A stretch of DNA of 32,066 nt from Muribaculaceae bacterium Isolate-037 (Harlan) (GTDB taxonomy: Bacteria; Bacteroidota; Bacteroidia; Bacteroidales; Muribaculaceae), in contig RIAZ01000036.1 of NCBI GenBank assembly GCA_003762615.1, positions 1 to 32,066 on the forward strand, written 5' to 3'. The position numbers were made by a program, and so were the translations under genes. Below, in pieces: positions 1 through 8,690 of the stretch (position 1 is the stretch's first letter; every line of letters begins with the position of its first letter). The notes under the pieces were generated by a model, which did not search any database, was not told the origin of the DNA, and saw only the letters and a program-made list of their open reading frames with translations.

Positions 1-207
1 GATAAGGATTCTGAAACATGGAAGAAAGGCAAAGTCGCTTGTCAAATATGGATTGGAAGAGATTTCGACCATACTTATGCGTCCGACTTATACCCCAAAA
101 TTCGATGTTTTCAAATTTTTGTCATGTACTTAAATCAATTTTGGAAAAAGGTAAATAATAAGACTATCGATAGCTCCCTTTGTTTTTATCTCCCTAAAAA
201 ATCATAA
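1..207 (+). CDS. 3' end of an unidentified protein (partial)
   Basis: Frame 1 is open from the first base of the window to a TAA at 205-207, giving 68 codons without a start. Sixty-eight open codons in AT-rich DNA are unlikely by chance, so this is probably the C-terminal part of a gene that begins outside the window. The translation is rich in aromatic and basic residues (for example CQIWIGRDF and MYLNQFWKK) and I recognise no domain. It converges on the WG-repeat gene, and the last 22 bases overlap that gene's 3' end. No terminator hairpin is visible between them. Confidence 0.4.
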   Translation, partial: DKDSETWKKGKVACQIWIGRDFDHTYASDLYPKIRCFQIFVMYLNQFWKKVNNKTIDSSLCFYLPKKS

Positions 208-3200
208 TCGCCGTCAAAGCCGTCCGGCATATCTCCATACATACCATCGGTCATTGCATCCCATGAATCTCTTAGATAATCATTATAATCACTATCATCG
301 CAGGAATATGATTTCTCCGGCTCCATATCGTTAATTGAGAACCAGTATCTTCGATGGTTGAATTTTCCGATTCTACTTACACGCATTGGATTAAATTCTC
401 TTGCGACCTCTGTTTTTATCCAATTAACACTATTTTCAAAGGCATAACCATGTAGTGTATTATCATTTTCATTGATATGGTACATCAACAAGAAATGATT
501 ACGGAAAGAATGTTCCATAGCAGAACGAGACTCTTCAATTCGTAATTGAATGCCTTCATTAACAATATCCTTTGATGTTAAATCAAATAATGATATAACA
601 AATTCGCCATGGTCGTTCGCCAATACTCCAATGAAGAAATTACCAACGGGATAAGTAAGGGCATGGAACTTGGGAGATACTACAATCTGGTTATTCTTGT
701 CTATTATGCCCACATTATATTTATTATCCATTACAAAGAGGAGATTATTTGAGATTACATCTATTTTGAGATAACTTGTAATGCGTTCTCCTGTGGCAAT
801 ATTGATCGCCTCACCACCTCCCTTGTCAATAACCCACCCATTCTCGATATGGTACTCATGCTCTACAAGAAGGTTTAACGGAAAGTTGATGCGGTTAATC
901 ACCTTCTTATCCTTATCATTAACTTCTTTTGTCCAATAAATTTTAGTACCATGTTTTATTTGAAGGCTTTCCCCATTGGTTTGCGGCAATAGAGTTTTGA
1001 GTTCCGGAGTTACAAGAAGCCAACGACCGACTCCATATTCAAAAGAATATTCATCAAATCCGTATTCTTCTGTCCATGTCTTCCATTTTCCGCCAAAGTA
1101 GAAAGCCCATATATTATCTCCCAAAGAATACTGTGAGAATCCTTCAATAAGTAATTCCCCTACGGAGTTATAAAGTGCATATTTGCCTCCGAATTTCTTA
1201 TAATAGTGGTTTTGGCCATAGGTCATAAAACCGCCCTCATAGCCTGCGAGGACATATTCCCCATCAATTTTGATGTAGTCGTATTTCACCGGGACTATTA
1301 ATTTCCCGGATGTGTCATAACATCCCCATTTAGCATATAGATAATCTACAATGCAGTTTTCTCTCGGGCAACCGCCTCTTGCAACAATAACACGGTCTTC
1401 TTCGAGGATGATATGTGAATAGAGACAGGGGACTACCTCTTCACAAGTTTCTGTGTCCAGAACTCCCTTAAGCTCAGAAAGAGCATCGCTCACAATCTCA
1501 TATTTATCTTTAAAAGGAACTTGCTCCGAATATTTAATACGGCTTTCTCTTCCGTTGTGTTTAAGAATGCCCCAATAGTCACCAATGCGCACATTAAATC
1601 CACCATGCTTGCCCTTGCCTCGGAATTGAATTTCATCGAATTTGAAAGGAATAATCACATCATCGTTAAAGTCCGCGAATCCGAATTTATCACCAATTTG
1701 ACAAAGGATAATTGAATCATGGATGCTAAAGTGACCATTGTATTGATGTTGCCCTCCCAATATACATTCTCCACGTGTATTGAGAAGTTGGGCACATATT
1801 CCTTCCTCTCCAAAATAACTCTTATATGAGTTTTGTACCTCAAAGTATATAAACATCCCCATCATTCCATATATAGGCCTAACTGAATGGTATGACGGTA
1901 ATATATCGATATTTTTCTCTACTCTGAAAAAGCTTTTGCAGTATAGTTTTGGTGAGAATAATTTCACACCCCAAACTCCGTCAACTTTGTAATACAATAA
2001 TCCTTCTCCATAATACTTTGCCTCATCAAACTCCATTGAAAGGCTATTGGAATCGGAGCCGGTTGAAATTAGTCGGAATTTATCCGCTCTTTGAATCAAA
2101 TATTCTTCTGAGGTTATAGGAATGACCTTGTCTACATTTTCTTCAAGGACAAATCCGTTTTCAATGCTAAATATATTCTCACCGTTATTATTTCGAGTGA
2201 CAAATGTATTTAAATTGGATTCTCCTTTTTTACAACAAGCGATAGTTCCTTCAGAAACGAAGAAATCATCACGGACAATTATCTGCTCAAGATTAGTTGT
2301 GTCAAGAGGATGATTCTTGCTATACCTGAATGCAACTCCATTCTTTTTGTTCCAATTCCATACCCAATGACTACCAATCTCATCTTTGTTTGACTCGTCA
2401 ATGATGTTGCCTCTAATTTCAAGATATTCTGAAGGGAGTATGTTGTTTCCGTTAGTCCCAATAATCCCAATTTTTCCGTTATACAGCACAATGATTCCAG
2501 ACGACATTAGCTTCATATCGTCATATATCTGTAGAACTATACTTTTACCGGTTAAGTCGCGAAGGCCATATTTACCTCTTTTGTCTTTTGAGATTAAAGT
2601 GCCATTTGGTGTAATCTGAATGAATTTCAGTTCTTTTTCAGCCACCCACCTTTGCAACTCAAGATTAGGATTTAGGAGAATGAGATTGTCAAGTATGAGC
2701 CAATTGTCAAAGGTGTCAATTTGTTGGTCTCTACGCCAAATTTGTATTGGCGTGCTTAACGTTTCATTCTTGCTGTTTTTCCAAATATACGGATTGCCAT
2801 CAAAATTAAGATGATCCATATTGTGGTTCCTACCCCAATCATATTCAGCGTTATCGTAACATCTGAATGCGGGATAACCAGTTAAAGCAATCGCCCCATA
2901 CTCTGTCGGAATAACCTCTCTACCATTCCAATCTACGACACCACACATAAAATGGGAATGTGCCCCCTTACCAACGACAACAAAATCTTCGTTCCATGCA
3001 AAGATATTATCATATTGTGGTGAGAGCAAGACATCCCCATCAAGAGACATAAGCCCCCATTTGTCATCTTGCTCGAACATGAAGACATCCTTTATTGGAA
3101 TCTTCACATCCTCATATAAAGGTGGCACAAGTGTTGTCCCACTTTCAAGAGCAAGGCCATATAGAGTTTTGCCTTGTCCTTGTTCAGAAGAAATAATTAT

Positions 3201-3221
3201 AATGTTGTCGTTGGTACTCAT
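186..3221 (-). CDS. WG-repeat protein, last gene of the Type I R-M operon
   Basis: A 1011-residue protein built from about a dozen degenerate WG-type beta repeats. Examples of the repeat core are KWGLMSLDGDVLLSPQYDNI, KYGLRDLTGKS, KIGIIGTNGNNILPSEY, KFGFADFNDDVIIPFKF and KWGCYDTSGKLIVPVKYDYI: a K-aromatic-G turn, a short G-containing loop, then a (V/I)(V/I)P-x-x-(Y/F) strand. There is no signal peptide or membrane segment, so it should be cytoplasmic. The last ~50 residues are strongly acidic (DDSDYNDY, GDMPDGFDGDYDF). The ATG overlaps the stop of hsdR by one base (TAATG), which implies translational coupling. WG repeats are generally read as scaffolding or binding modules; no enzyme motif is visible, and GQGKT near the N-terminus lacks a Walker B partner. 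The role is unknown. Position suggests a partner, sensor or modulator of the restriction complex. Confidence 0.85.
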   Translation of the reverse strand: MSTNDNIIIISSEQGQGKTLYGLALESGTTLVPPLYEDVKIPIKDVFMFEQDDKWGLMSLDGDVLLSPQYDNIFAWNEDFVVVGKGAHSHFMCGVVDWNGREVIPTEYGAIALTGYPAFRCYDNAEYDWGRNHNMDHLNFDGNPYIWKNSKNETLSTPIQIWRRDQQIDTFDNWLILDNLILLNPNLELQRWVAEKELKFIQITPNGTLISKDKRGKYGLRDLTGKSIVLQIYDDMKLMSSGIIVLYNGKIGIIGTNGNNILPSEYLEIRGNIIDESNKDEIGSHWVWNWNKKNGVAFRYSKNHPLDTTNLEQIIVRDDFFVSEGTIACCKKGESNLNTFVTRNNNGENIFSIENGFVLEENVDKVIPITSEEYLIQRADKFRLISTGSDSNSLSMEFDEAKYYGEGLLYYKVDGVWGVKLFSPKLYCKSFFRVEKNIDILPSYHSVRPIYGMMGMFIYFEVQNSYKSYFGEEGICAQLLNTRGECILGGQHQYNGHFSIHDSIILCQIGDKFGFADFNDDVIIPFKFDEIQFRGKGKHGGFNVRIGDYWGILKHNGRESRIKYSEQVPFKDKYEIVSDALSELKGVLDTETCEEVVPCLYSHIILEEDRVIVARGGCPRENCIVDYLYAKWGCYDTSGKLIVPVKYDYIKIDGEYVLAGYEGGFMTYGQNHYYKKFGGKYALYNSVGELLIEGFSQYSLGDNIWAFYFGGKWKTWTEEYGFDEYSFEYGVGRWLLVTPELKTLLPQTNGESLQIKHGTKIYWTKEVNDKDKKVINRINFPLNLLVEHEYHIENGWVIDKGGGEAINIATGERITSYLKIDVISNNLLFVMDNKYNVGIIDKNNQIVVSPKFHALTYPVGNFFIGVLANDHGEFVISLFDLTSKDIVNEGIQLRIEESRSAMEHSFRNHFLLMYHINENDNTLHGYAFENSVNWIKTEVAREFNPMRVSRIGKFNHRRYWFSINDMEPEKSYSCDDSDYNDYLRDSWDAMTDGMYGDMPDGFDGDYDFLGR

Positions 3222-6200
3222 TACTCGTGTGTTTGTCCGTTTTCAACAACTTCTCGGTAGTCTTGGTCATCAATAATTTGACGGAGTAGACTGCGGAAGT
3301 TGCCTTGGAATCCTTCATTCTGGTTGTATTCTCGATAAAGGGAATCGTCGCTACGACGCATACGCCTCATCACTGTATCGACTATGCGGTTGAAGGCAGC
3401 ATCGGCTTCATCACGGTCGGGATTGCCAACAATCTGTGACTGATACTGGGGTGTGGCTATGATTTCCCTTGCCACACGATACATCTTCACCCGGCGCTCG
3501 TCGGCAGGTGCATCCCAGCCGCTGAACCATCTCTCATTGAAATTGGAGATGATTATGTCAAGCTGTGAACGGGAGTCATCATTTGTTCCGGCACCGGCCA
3601 TATTTGGCGAGTTGGGGTCAAGGACGGCTCCTGCGGCATCAAGAACAATCTTCTCGTTGGATGCGGTGCGACGCAATGCGTAGGTGTTCATGTCAACACT
3701 TTCGAGCAAATCGCTCAAATCATCTCCGGGAACCGTAACTTTCAACAGTGGAATGAGCTGGCGCAGGAACCAGTACAATTTCTCCCACTTGATGTTCTCA
3801 AACGGCATGATAGCGGCTATACGTGAATACACTTTGACGAACTGCTTGCATTTGATTTTGAAATCGGGTTTGCCGTTCTCATCCCATTCTATTTCATTCT
3901 CGAAGCGTTCCACGGATCGGTCCAGTATAGGCGACAGTTCATGAGCCTCTGCCCCATGCTGATAGAGGTCGTTGAAAGGATTAACATCATCCTCTTCCGT
4001 AAATACTCCGGCATCAAGTATGGCCGCACGGAGATCATGGAGTACATTGATGTTTGTTGGCTCGGAAAGGGAAGTGCATGTAAAGAAGGGGTCAAAGGCA
4101 GCCTTCATATCGTCAAGTTTATTATAGAAGTCGATAACGAATACGTCATCGGCTGTCTTTCCAAGCTTAGGAGAAATTCTGTTGAGACGGGACAAAGCCT
4201 GCACTGCCAAAACGCCGTCAAGAGGCTTGTCGATATACATTGCTGAGAGTTTCTCCTGATCAAACCCAGTCAGATACTTGTTAGCTACAACGAGTATCTG
4301 ATAATCATTGCAGTCAAGCTTCTCCGGTGTCTGCACATCGGGGAAGCCATTTATTCCGGATTCGGTATATGAAATGCCATCGACTGTTTTCTCTCCGGAA
4401 AAGGCGATAATTGGTTTGTAGGGCAAATGTTGCTCCGCGATGATGTTGCAGAGCGCCTTGTAATAGCGTATGGCACATTCAATGTCGCGTGTCACCACCA
4501 TAGCCTTTGCCTGTCCTTTCAGACAACGTGCACGATACACTTTTGCATCGAAATGTGCAAGCATCACCTCGGCCTTCTCCCGAATGGTCTTCGGCTCACG
4601 CTCCACTTTGCGGCGAAGTTTTTTCTGAGCTTTCGCCTCGTTGTATTCCGGATTGTCCTCAATAGACTTGGCAAGTTCGTAGTAACTCGTATACGTGGTA
4701 TAATTCGACAGAACATCTATGATAAAACCCTCCTCGATGGCTTGTTTCATTGAATAGAGATGGAATGGCTTGAAACCTCCATCCGCCTGCTCTACGCCAA
4801 ACCGTTCAAGTGTCTCACGTTTCGGTGTGGCAGTAAACGCGAAGTATGATGTGTTGGGGCTCAATTTCCGTTCCTCAATGAGCTTTGCTATAATTGAGTC
4901 AGTATCCTCTTGGTCTGAATCGTGGTCACGGTAAACTGTAGCGTTCATCTTATCGGCAGCTATACCGCTCTGGCTGCTGTGAGCCTCGTCAATCACCACA
5001 GCGAAGTTGCGGTCACTCATATCGGAAATTGCCCCACAGATATAGGGAAATTTCTGTATTGTCGTTATAATGATGCGTTTGCCATCCTCAATCGCTTTTT
5101 TGAGCTGACTACTGCTGTCGGCATGGGCGATAATCTTGTCGCTTTTTGCAAATGCCCAAACGTTGTAGAATATCTGGCTGTCAAGCACCCGGCGGTCGGT
5201 CACGATTATCACCGACTGATAAAGCTGCTTGTCAAGAGCCTCGGCACGGACGGCATCAAGAGTTGCCGGACACACCTTTATAAGGTCGAATGCCAGCCAA
5301 GTGATGGAGTTGGATTTTCCCGAACCGGCTGAGTGTTGAATCAGATACTTACCTCCAACGCCTACATTGGAAACGGTGTCACTCAGTTTTGACACTACAT
5401 CGAGTTGGTGGTAGCGTGGGAAAATCAAACCTTTTGCATTTTTCAGCAGGTGTGGCACCTTTTTGTGCTTCTTTGCCTCACCATAATCCACGAGCGCGAA
5501 GTTCTGTATAATGTCTGAGAGTGTATCAGGAGTGAGTATTCGCTCCCAGAAATAAGCCGTTTTATGCCCGTCGGGGTTTATAGGGTTACCGGCACCCTGC
5601 CCATCGGGAAGCCCTTGGTTGAAAGGCATAAAATATGTTTTTGCTCCTTCGAGGCGTGTGGTGAAATACACCTCATCCTTGTCGAGAGTGAAATGAGCCA
5701 AACATCTTGCAAACCTCAGAAGGGTATCTCTTGGGTCGCGGTCTTCTCGATACTGCTTCTGCCCGTCATAACGAGCCGTCTGGTGCGTAGCCGGGTTCTT
5801 CAGTTCGATAGTGAAAAGAGGGATGCCATTGATGAAAATCACCATATCAATCTCGTTGCCGGGATGATACTTGCTGTAACGCTGCTGACGTGTAACTGAC
5901 CATTCATTGGCTGCATACTGCTTGTGGCTCAATTCGCTGTCGCTCAACGAAGGACGGGTATAGAACAAGCGTAGAGTGATATTGTCTATCTCAAGATCGG
6001 TTCGTAGGGTGTCGAGTATTCCCTTGGTAGAGAGTTTGCGGTCTATCTCTTTTTCCACGATAGTTTTCAAATCGCCACGTCCTCGCCACTGGTCAAGAAT
6101 ACCCTTCTGGGTTTTGTTGAGGAAAGACCACAGACGAGTGGTGTTGATGGCCTTGTCACGGTTCATTTCATCGGAATGCCCCGGGAGAAAACCGTTGTTG

Positions 6201-6331
6201 ATACCGTATGGGGTGAACGGTTCAGCTGCATGAGAATTATCCCACGCAATGCGCTCTTCGAGAGTTGACCCAGTAAGCCTACGCTCAATCAATTTCTCCA
6301 ATTCCACTTCAAGCATTGATGTCTGTGTCAT
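3221..6331 (-). CDS. hsdR: Type I restriction endonuclease subunit R (HsdR)
   Basis: 1036 residues, normal for HsdR, the ATP-driven translocase and nuclease of a Type I restriction-modification complex. The N-terminal PD-(D/E)XK nuclease is seen as D162 in NEIDMVIF and E176-L-K178 in FTIELKNP, with a QKQY motif near 191-194. Two RecA-like motor domains follow: Walker A GSGKS at 336-340, DEAH at 448-451, the FAFTATPK motif, and later LTGFDQ and QALSRLNR (motif VI). The C-terminal third is the usual helical HsdM-docking region. The start overlaps the hsdS stop by four bases (ATGA), and the stop overlaps the WG gene start by one base. All catalytic motifs look intact. Confidence 0.97.
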   Translation of the reverse strand: MTQTSMLEVELEKLIERRLTGSTLEERIAWDNSHAAEPFTPYGINNGFLPGHSDEMNRDKAINTTRLWSFLNKTQKGILDQWRGRGDLKTIVEKEIDRKLSTKGILDTLRTDLEIDNITLRLFYTRPSLSDSELSHKQYAANEWSVTRQQRYSKYHPGNEIDMVIFINGIPLFTIELKNPATHQTARYDGQKQYREDRDPRDTLLRFARCLAHFTLDKDEVYFTTRLEGAKTYFMPFNQGLPDGQGAGNPINPDGHKTAYFWERILTPDTLSDIIQNFALVDYGEAKKHKKVPHLLKNAKGLIFPRYHQLDVVSKLSDTVSNVGVGGKYLIQHSAGSGKSNSITWLAFDLIKVCPATLDAVRAEALDKQLYQSVIIVTDRRVLDSQIFYNVWAFAKSDKIIAHADSSSQLKKAIEDGKRIIITTIQKFPYICGAISDMSDRNFAVVIDEAHSSQSGIAADKMNATVYRDHDSDQEDTDSIIAKLIEERKLSPNTSYFAFTATPKRETLERFGVEQADGGFKPFHLYSMKQAIEEGFIIDVLSNYTTYTSYYELAKSIEDNPEYNEAKAQKKLRRKVEREPKTIREKAEVMLAHFDAKVYRARCLKGQAKAMVVTRDIECAIRYYKALCNIIAEQHLPYKPIIAFSGEKTVDGISYTESGINGFPDVQTPEKLDCNDYQILVVANKYLTGFDQEKLSAMYIDKPLDGVLAVQALSRLNRISPKLGKTADDVFVIDFYNKLDDMKAAFDPFFTCTSLSEPTNINVLHDLRAAILDAGVFTEEDDVNPFNDLYQHGAEAHELSPILDRSVERFENEIEWDENGKPDFKIKCKQFVKVYSRIAAIMPFENIKWEKLYWFLRQLIPLLKVTVPGDDLSDLLESVDMNTYALRRTASNEKIVLDAAGAVLDPNSPNMAGAGTNDDSRSQLDIIISNFNERWFSGWDAPADERRVKMYRVAREIIATPQYQSQIVGNPDRDEADAAFNRIVDTVMRRMRRSDDSLYREYNQNEGFQGNFRSLLRQIIDDQDYREVVENGQTHE

Positions 6332-7617
6332 ATCACTTTTACCTTTCCGGTCACGATTTCGTTAATAATAATGTTTTTACGCTCTCGAAGCAAATCAATG
6401 AGACGTTTTTGCTGAACTATGGCTAAATCTATGCCTTTGGTATTGTAATCAAGATATTCCACCAGATTCTTTTGCTCCTCCAATGAAGGAATGGGCACTA
6501 AAAAATTCTTCACAAGAGTCATATCTGCATACTGGAATGTGGTAGTATTGGCAGTGTCACGACAATACTTTCCGAGGACATACATATAGTAAAAAATAAA
6601 CTGCGAGTCAAAACGAGCAGACAGCGATTTGCGAATCTTTAGATTCGCAAATTGCTGATTCGCAAGCGAATCAGCAATTAACATAGCATGTTCGCCTATG
6701 GAGGCTGTACAGATAGCCATAATAAAAGAACCGGCATCAAATGTACCTCCGTTATTTAGGGCGGCAGGGGTTATATATTGAATAGCCCTTTCAAGTTTTC
6801 TGCCTGATTTACGAATATCCTCCATTCTGAACCAAGGGATAGTTCCATTGCTCCAAAAAGAAGGATTGATTTTTGATGGAGTGTAACCATTCCTGAATTC
6901 AAAAACGTGACGAACAGGGATTGTTTCCCAGTGGGCAGGGATTTGGCCGAGCCATTCGATGCCGGATTCGCGGAGAGGCACATTTGGATTGATGCCACGG
7001 GTAACGGCCTCTGTAATGATAATCTTGCGACGTTCCTCCAAAGCAGCAATAATCCGTTCCTTTGCTTCAATCGCCTTGTCTATTTCCGCAATGACATTAT
7101 CCAAATATTCTACGATTGCCTCCTGCTCACAAATCGGAGGAATAGGTATTTGTAGATATTTAATGTCGAACCAACTTAATGACTGTCTTAATCCGGAACC
7201 ATATCTATAAAGTTCTTTGGATACGTCCCAATAATACAATACGTAATGAAGATATATAGGGTTATTCCCACGTCTCGGAATTAATCCTAAATATGCTCCT
7301 GATATTATGCCATGATGCCGAACCAATCCCGTTCGCAGACTAACTTTATCATTTTGAAGATCTGTACATCTAATGATTATGAAGTTTGGGTCTATTATTT
7401 GATAATTCGAGTAATTATCCGGAACGAGACCCTCATCTTTGTTTATCTTTGGAATTATACGTCCATAGCTTAATGACAGTACAAAGCTCTCTGAATTGTC
7501 CCAATTTTTTCTTTTGTTCTCTAAAAAAATTGCCTTTCCCGGCAATAGTTCCCAATGGCTCGGAATTTCTCCAAGCCATGCTTGCCCACTATTTTTATAT
7601 TCCGAATAAGTTTCCAT
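6328..7617 (-). CDS. hsdS: Type I R-M specificity subunit S (HsdS)
   Basis: 429 residues, normal length. It sets the recognition sequence shared by the methylase and the nuclease. Two tandem half-subunits are clear: each begins with a WLG(E/Q)IPxHWE segment (residues ~14 and ~220) followed by a target recognition domain, then a conserved helix of EYLDxxxxxID type and a helix ending in RRKIIITEAVTRG or RKNIIINEIVTGK. Both domains look complete, so this is a bipartite, single-version S gene. There is no second or silent hsdS within the window to recombine with. The ATG overlaps the DUF1016 stop by one base (TGATG). Two back-to-back perfect palindromes at 6627-6679 lie within the second recognition domain. 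Confidence 0.96.
   Translation of the reverse strand: METYSEYKNSGQAWLGEIPSHWELLPGKAIFLENKRKNWDNSESFVLSLSYGRIIPKINKDEGLVPDNYSNYQIIDPNFIIIRCTDLQNDKVSLRTGLVRHHGIISGAYLGLIPRRGNNPIYLHYVLYYWDVSKELYRYGSGLRQSLSWFDIKYLQIPIPPICEQEAIVEYLDNVIAEIDKAIEAKERIIAALEERRKIIITEAVTRGINPNVPLRESGIEWLGQIPAHWETIPVRHVFEFRNGYTPSKINPSFWSNGTIPWFRMEDIRKSGRKLERAIQYITPAALNNGGTFDAGSFIMAICTASIGEHAMLIADSLANQQFANLKIRKSLSARFDSQFIFYYMYVLGKYCRDTANTTTFQYADMTLVKNFLVPIPSLEEQKNLVEYLDYNTKGIDLAIVQQKRLIDLLRERKNIIINEIVTGKVKVI
6627..6679. repeat. Two adjoining perfect palindromes inside hsdS
   Basis: The first palindrome has 12-bp arms (6627-6638 and 6641-6652) around a 2-base loop. The second has 14-bp arms (6650-6663 and 6666-6679) around a 2-base loop and shares three bases with the first. 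The heptamer GATTCGC or its complement occurs four times in alternating orientation. The segment encodes part of the second target recognition domain (ANQQFANLKIRKS), so the structure is in frame and the protein is not interrupted. Confidence 0.8.
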
Positions 7618-8687
7618 CAGTCTTCGCCCTCCTTGTCTTGAAGCAGTCGAGCCTGCTTTATTCGGTTTTGCGCACGCTCCACGGCTTGTTGTAATTTCTG
7701 TTCAAGAATGCGGCGGTCAGGTAGTTTTGTAAGATAATCTGCCACCCGGATGTTGCTCTCGTGGAGGTGCATTAGCTCTACATGCTCCTCGTTCTTTCCG
7801 GCGCATAAGATTAGACCGATGGGCTTGTTCTCGCCTTCAAGCATCTCATATTTTTCTAACCAGCGCAGATAAAGCTCCATCTGCCCCTTGTAGGCTGCCT
7901 GGAACTTCCCTAATTTCAAATCCACAGCGACCATAGCCCGCAGCCGGCGATTGAAAAAGAGCAGGTCGATATAGTAATCCTCATCGTCAACCGATATACG
8001 CTTCTGACGTGCCATGAAAGCGAAGTCGTTACCCATCTCTGTGATGAACTTTTGGAGTTCACTAACTATGGCTTCTTCAAGGTCCTTTTCAGAAAAGTTT
8101 CCCTCCAATCCGAGAAAGTCAAGGAAATAAGGGTCATGAAACGCAAGGTCTGCCGACATCTTACGCTCATTCTTCAAAAGTTCTAAATCTTGGCGTATTA
8201 CTTCATCTGGTTGCTTGGCAATTGCCGTGCGTTCATATAGCATACCGTCAATCTTGGCTTTGAGGGTTCTCTTTGACCATCGTTGGTCAGCAGCCATAGT
8301 GAGGTAGAACTGGCGCTTCAAGTCATCTTCGATTGATAAAACTTGTAAGAAATGAGACCATGATAATTTGGACACCACTGGTGTCCAAATTGAAATATCA
8401 GGAAATACTGTGGCAAATTGTCGCATTCTGTTGAGGTTCTTCTCTGAAAACTCTCGACCTCCGTATTCTTCGGTGAGTTGAGTTGAGAGATTTGCCACGA
8501 TTCGTTTGCCATAAGCTGCACGTGTACCCTCGATAAACTCCCGGTTTATTCGTTCTCCAATGTGCCAGTACATCATGGTGAGTCCTGAATTGACAGCTAA
8601 TGCCACTTGTTGACGACATGTATCTATCAATCGACGTATGTCGGTAAGGATATTATCTTGCTGGATGGGGTTCTGAATCTGTTCCAT
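7617..8687 (-). CDS. DUF1016 (YhcG-type) PD-(D/E)XK nuclease family protein
   Basis: 356 residues. The N-terminal DUF1016 helical domain is seen in the YWHIGERI and FSEKNLNRMRQF segments. The C-terminal domain has the PD-(D/E)XK-like signature DYYIDLLFF (D241) followed by AVDLKLGKF (D256, K258). Proteins of this family occur widely beside Type I hsd genes in Bacteroidota. They are predicted nucleases, and their exact part in restriction is unsettled. It lies between hsdM (3-base gap) and hsdS (1-base overlap), so it is an integral cistron and not a later insertion that broke the operon. It could act with the R-M complex or as a separate nuclease. Confidence 0.92.
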   Translation of the reverse strand: MEQIQNPIQQDNILTDIRRLIDTCRQQVALAVNSGLTMMYWHIGERINREFIEGTRAAYGKRIVANLSTQLTEEYGGREFSEKNLNRMRQFATVFPDISIWTPVVSKLSWSHFLQVLSIEDDLKRQFYLTMAADQRWSKRTLKAKIDGMLYERTAIAKQPDEVIRQDLELLKNERKMSADLAFHDPYFLDFLGLEGNFSEKDLEEAIVSELQKFITEMGNDFAFMARQKRISVDDEDYYIDLLFFNRRLRAMVAVDLKLGKFQAAYKGQMELYLRWLEKYEMLEGENKPIGLILCAGKNEEHVELMHLHESNIRVADYLTKLPDRRILEQKLQQAVERAQNRIKQARLLQDKEGED

Positions 8688-8690
8688 GTG

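Noticed and set aside
3150..3200. GQGKT near the N-terminus of the WG protein as a Walker A motif
   Set aside because: It lacks the GxxxxGK(S/T) spacing and there is no Walker B; it reads as part of a WG-like repeat.
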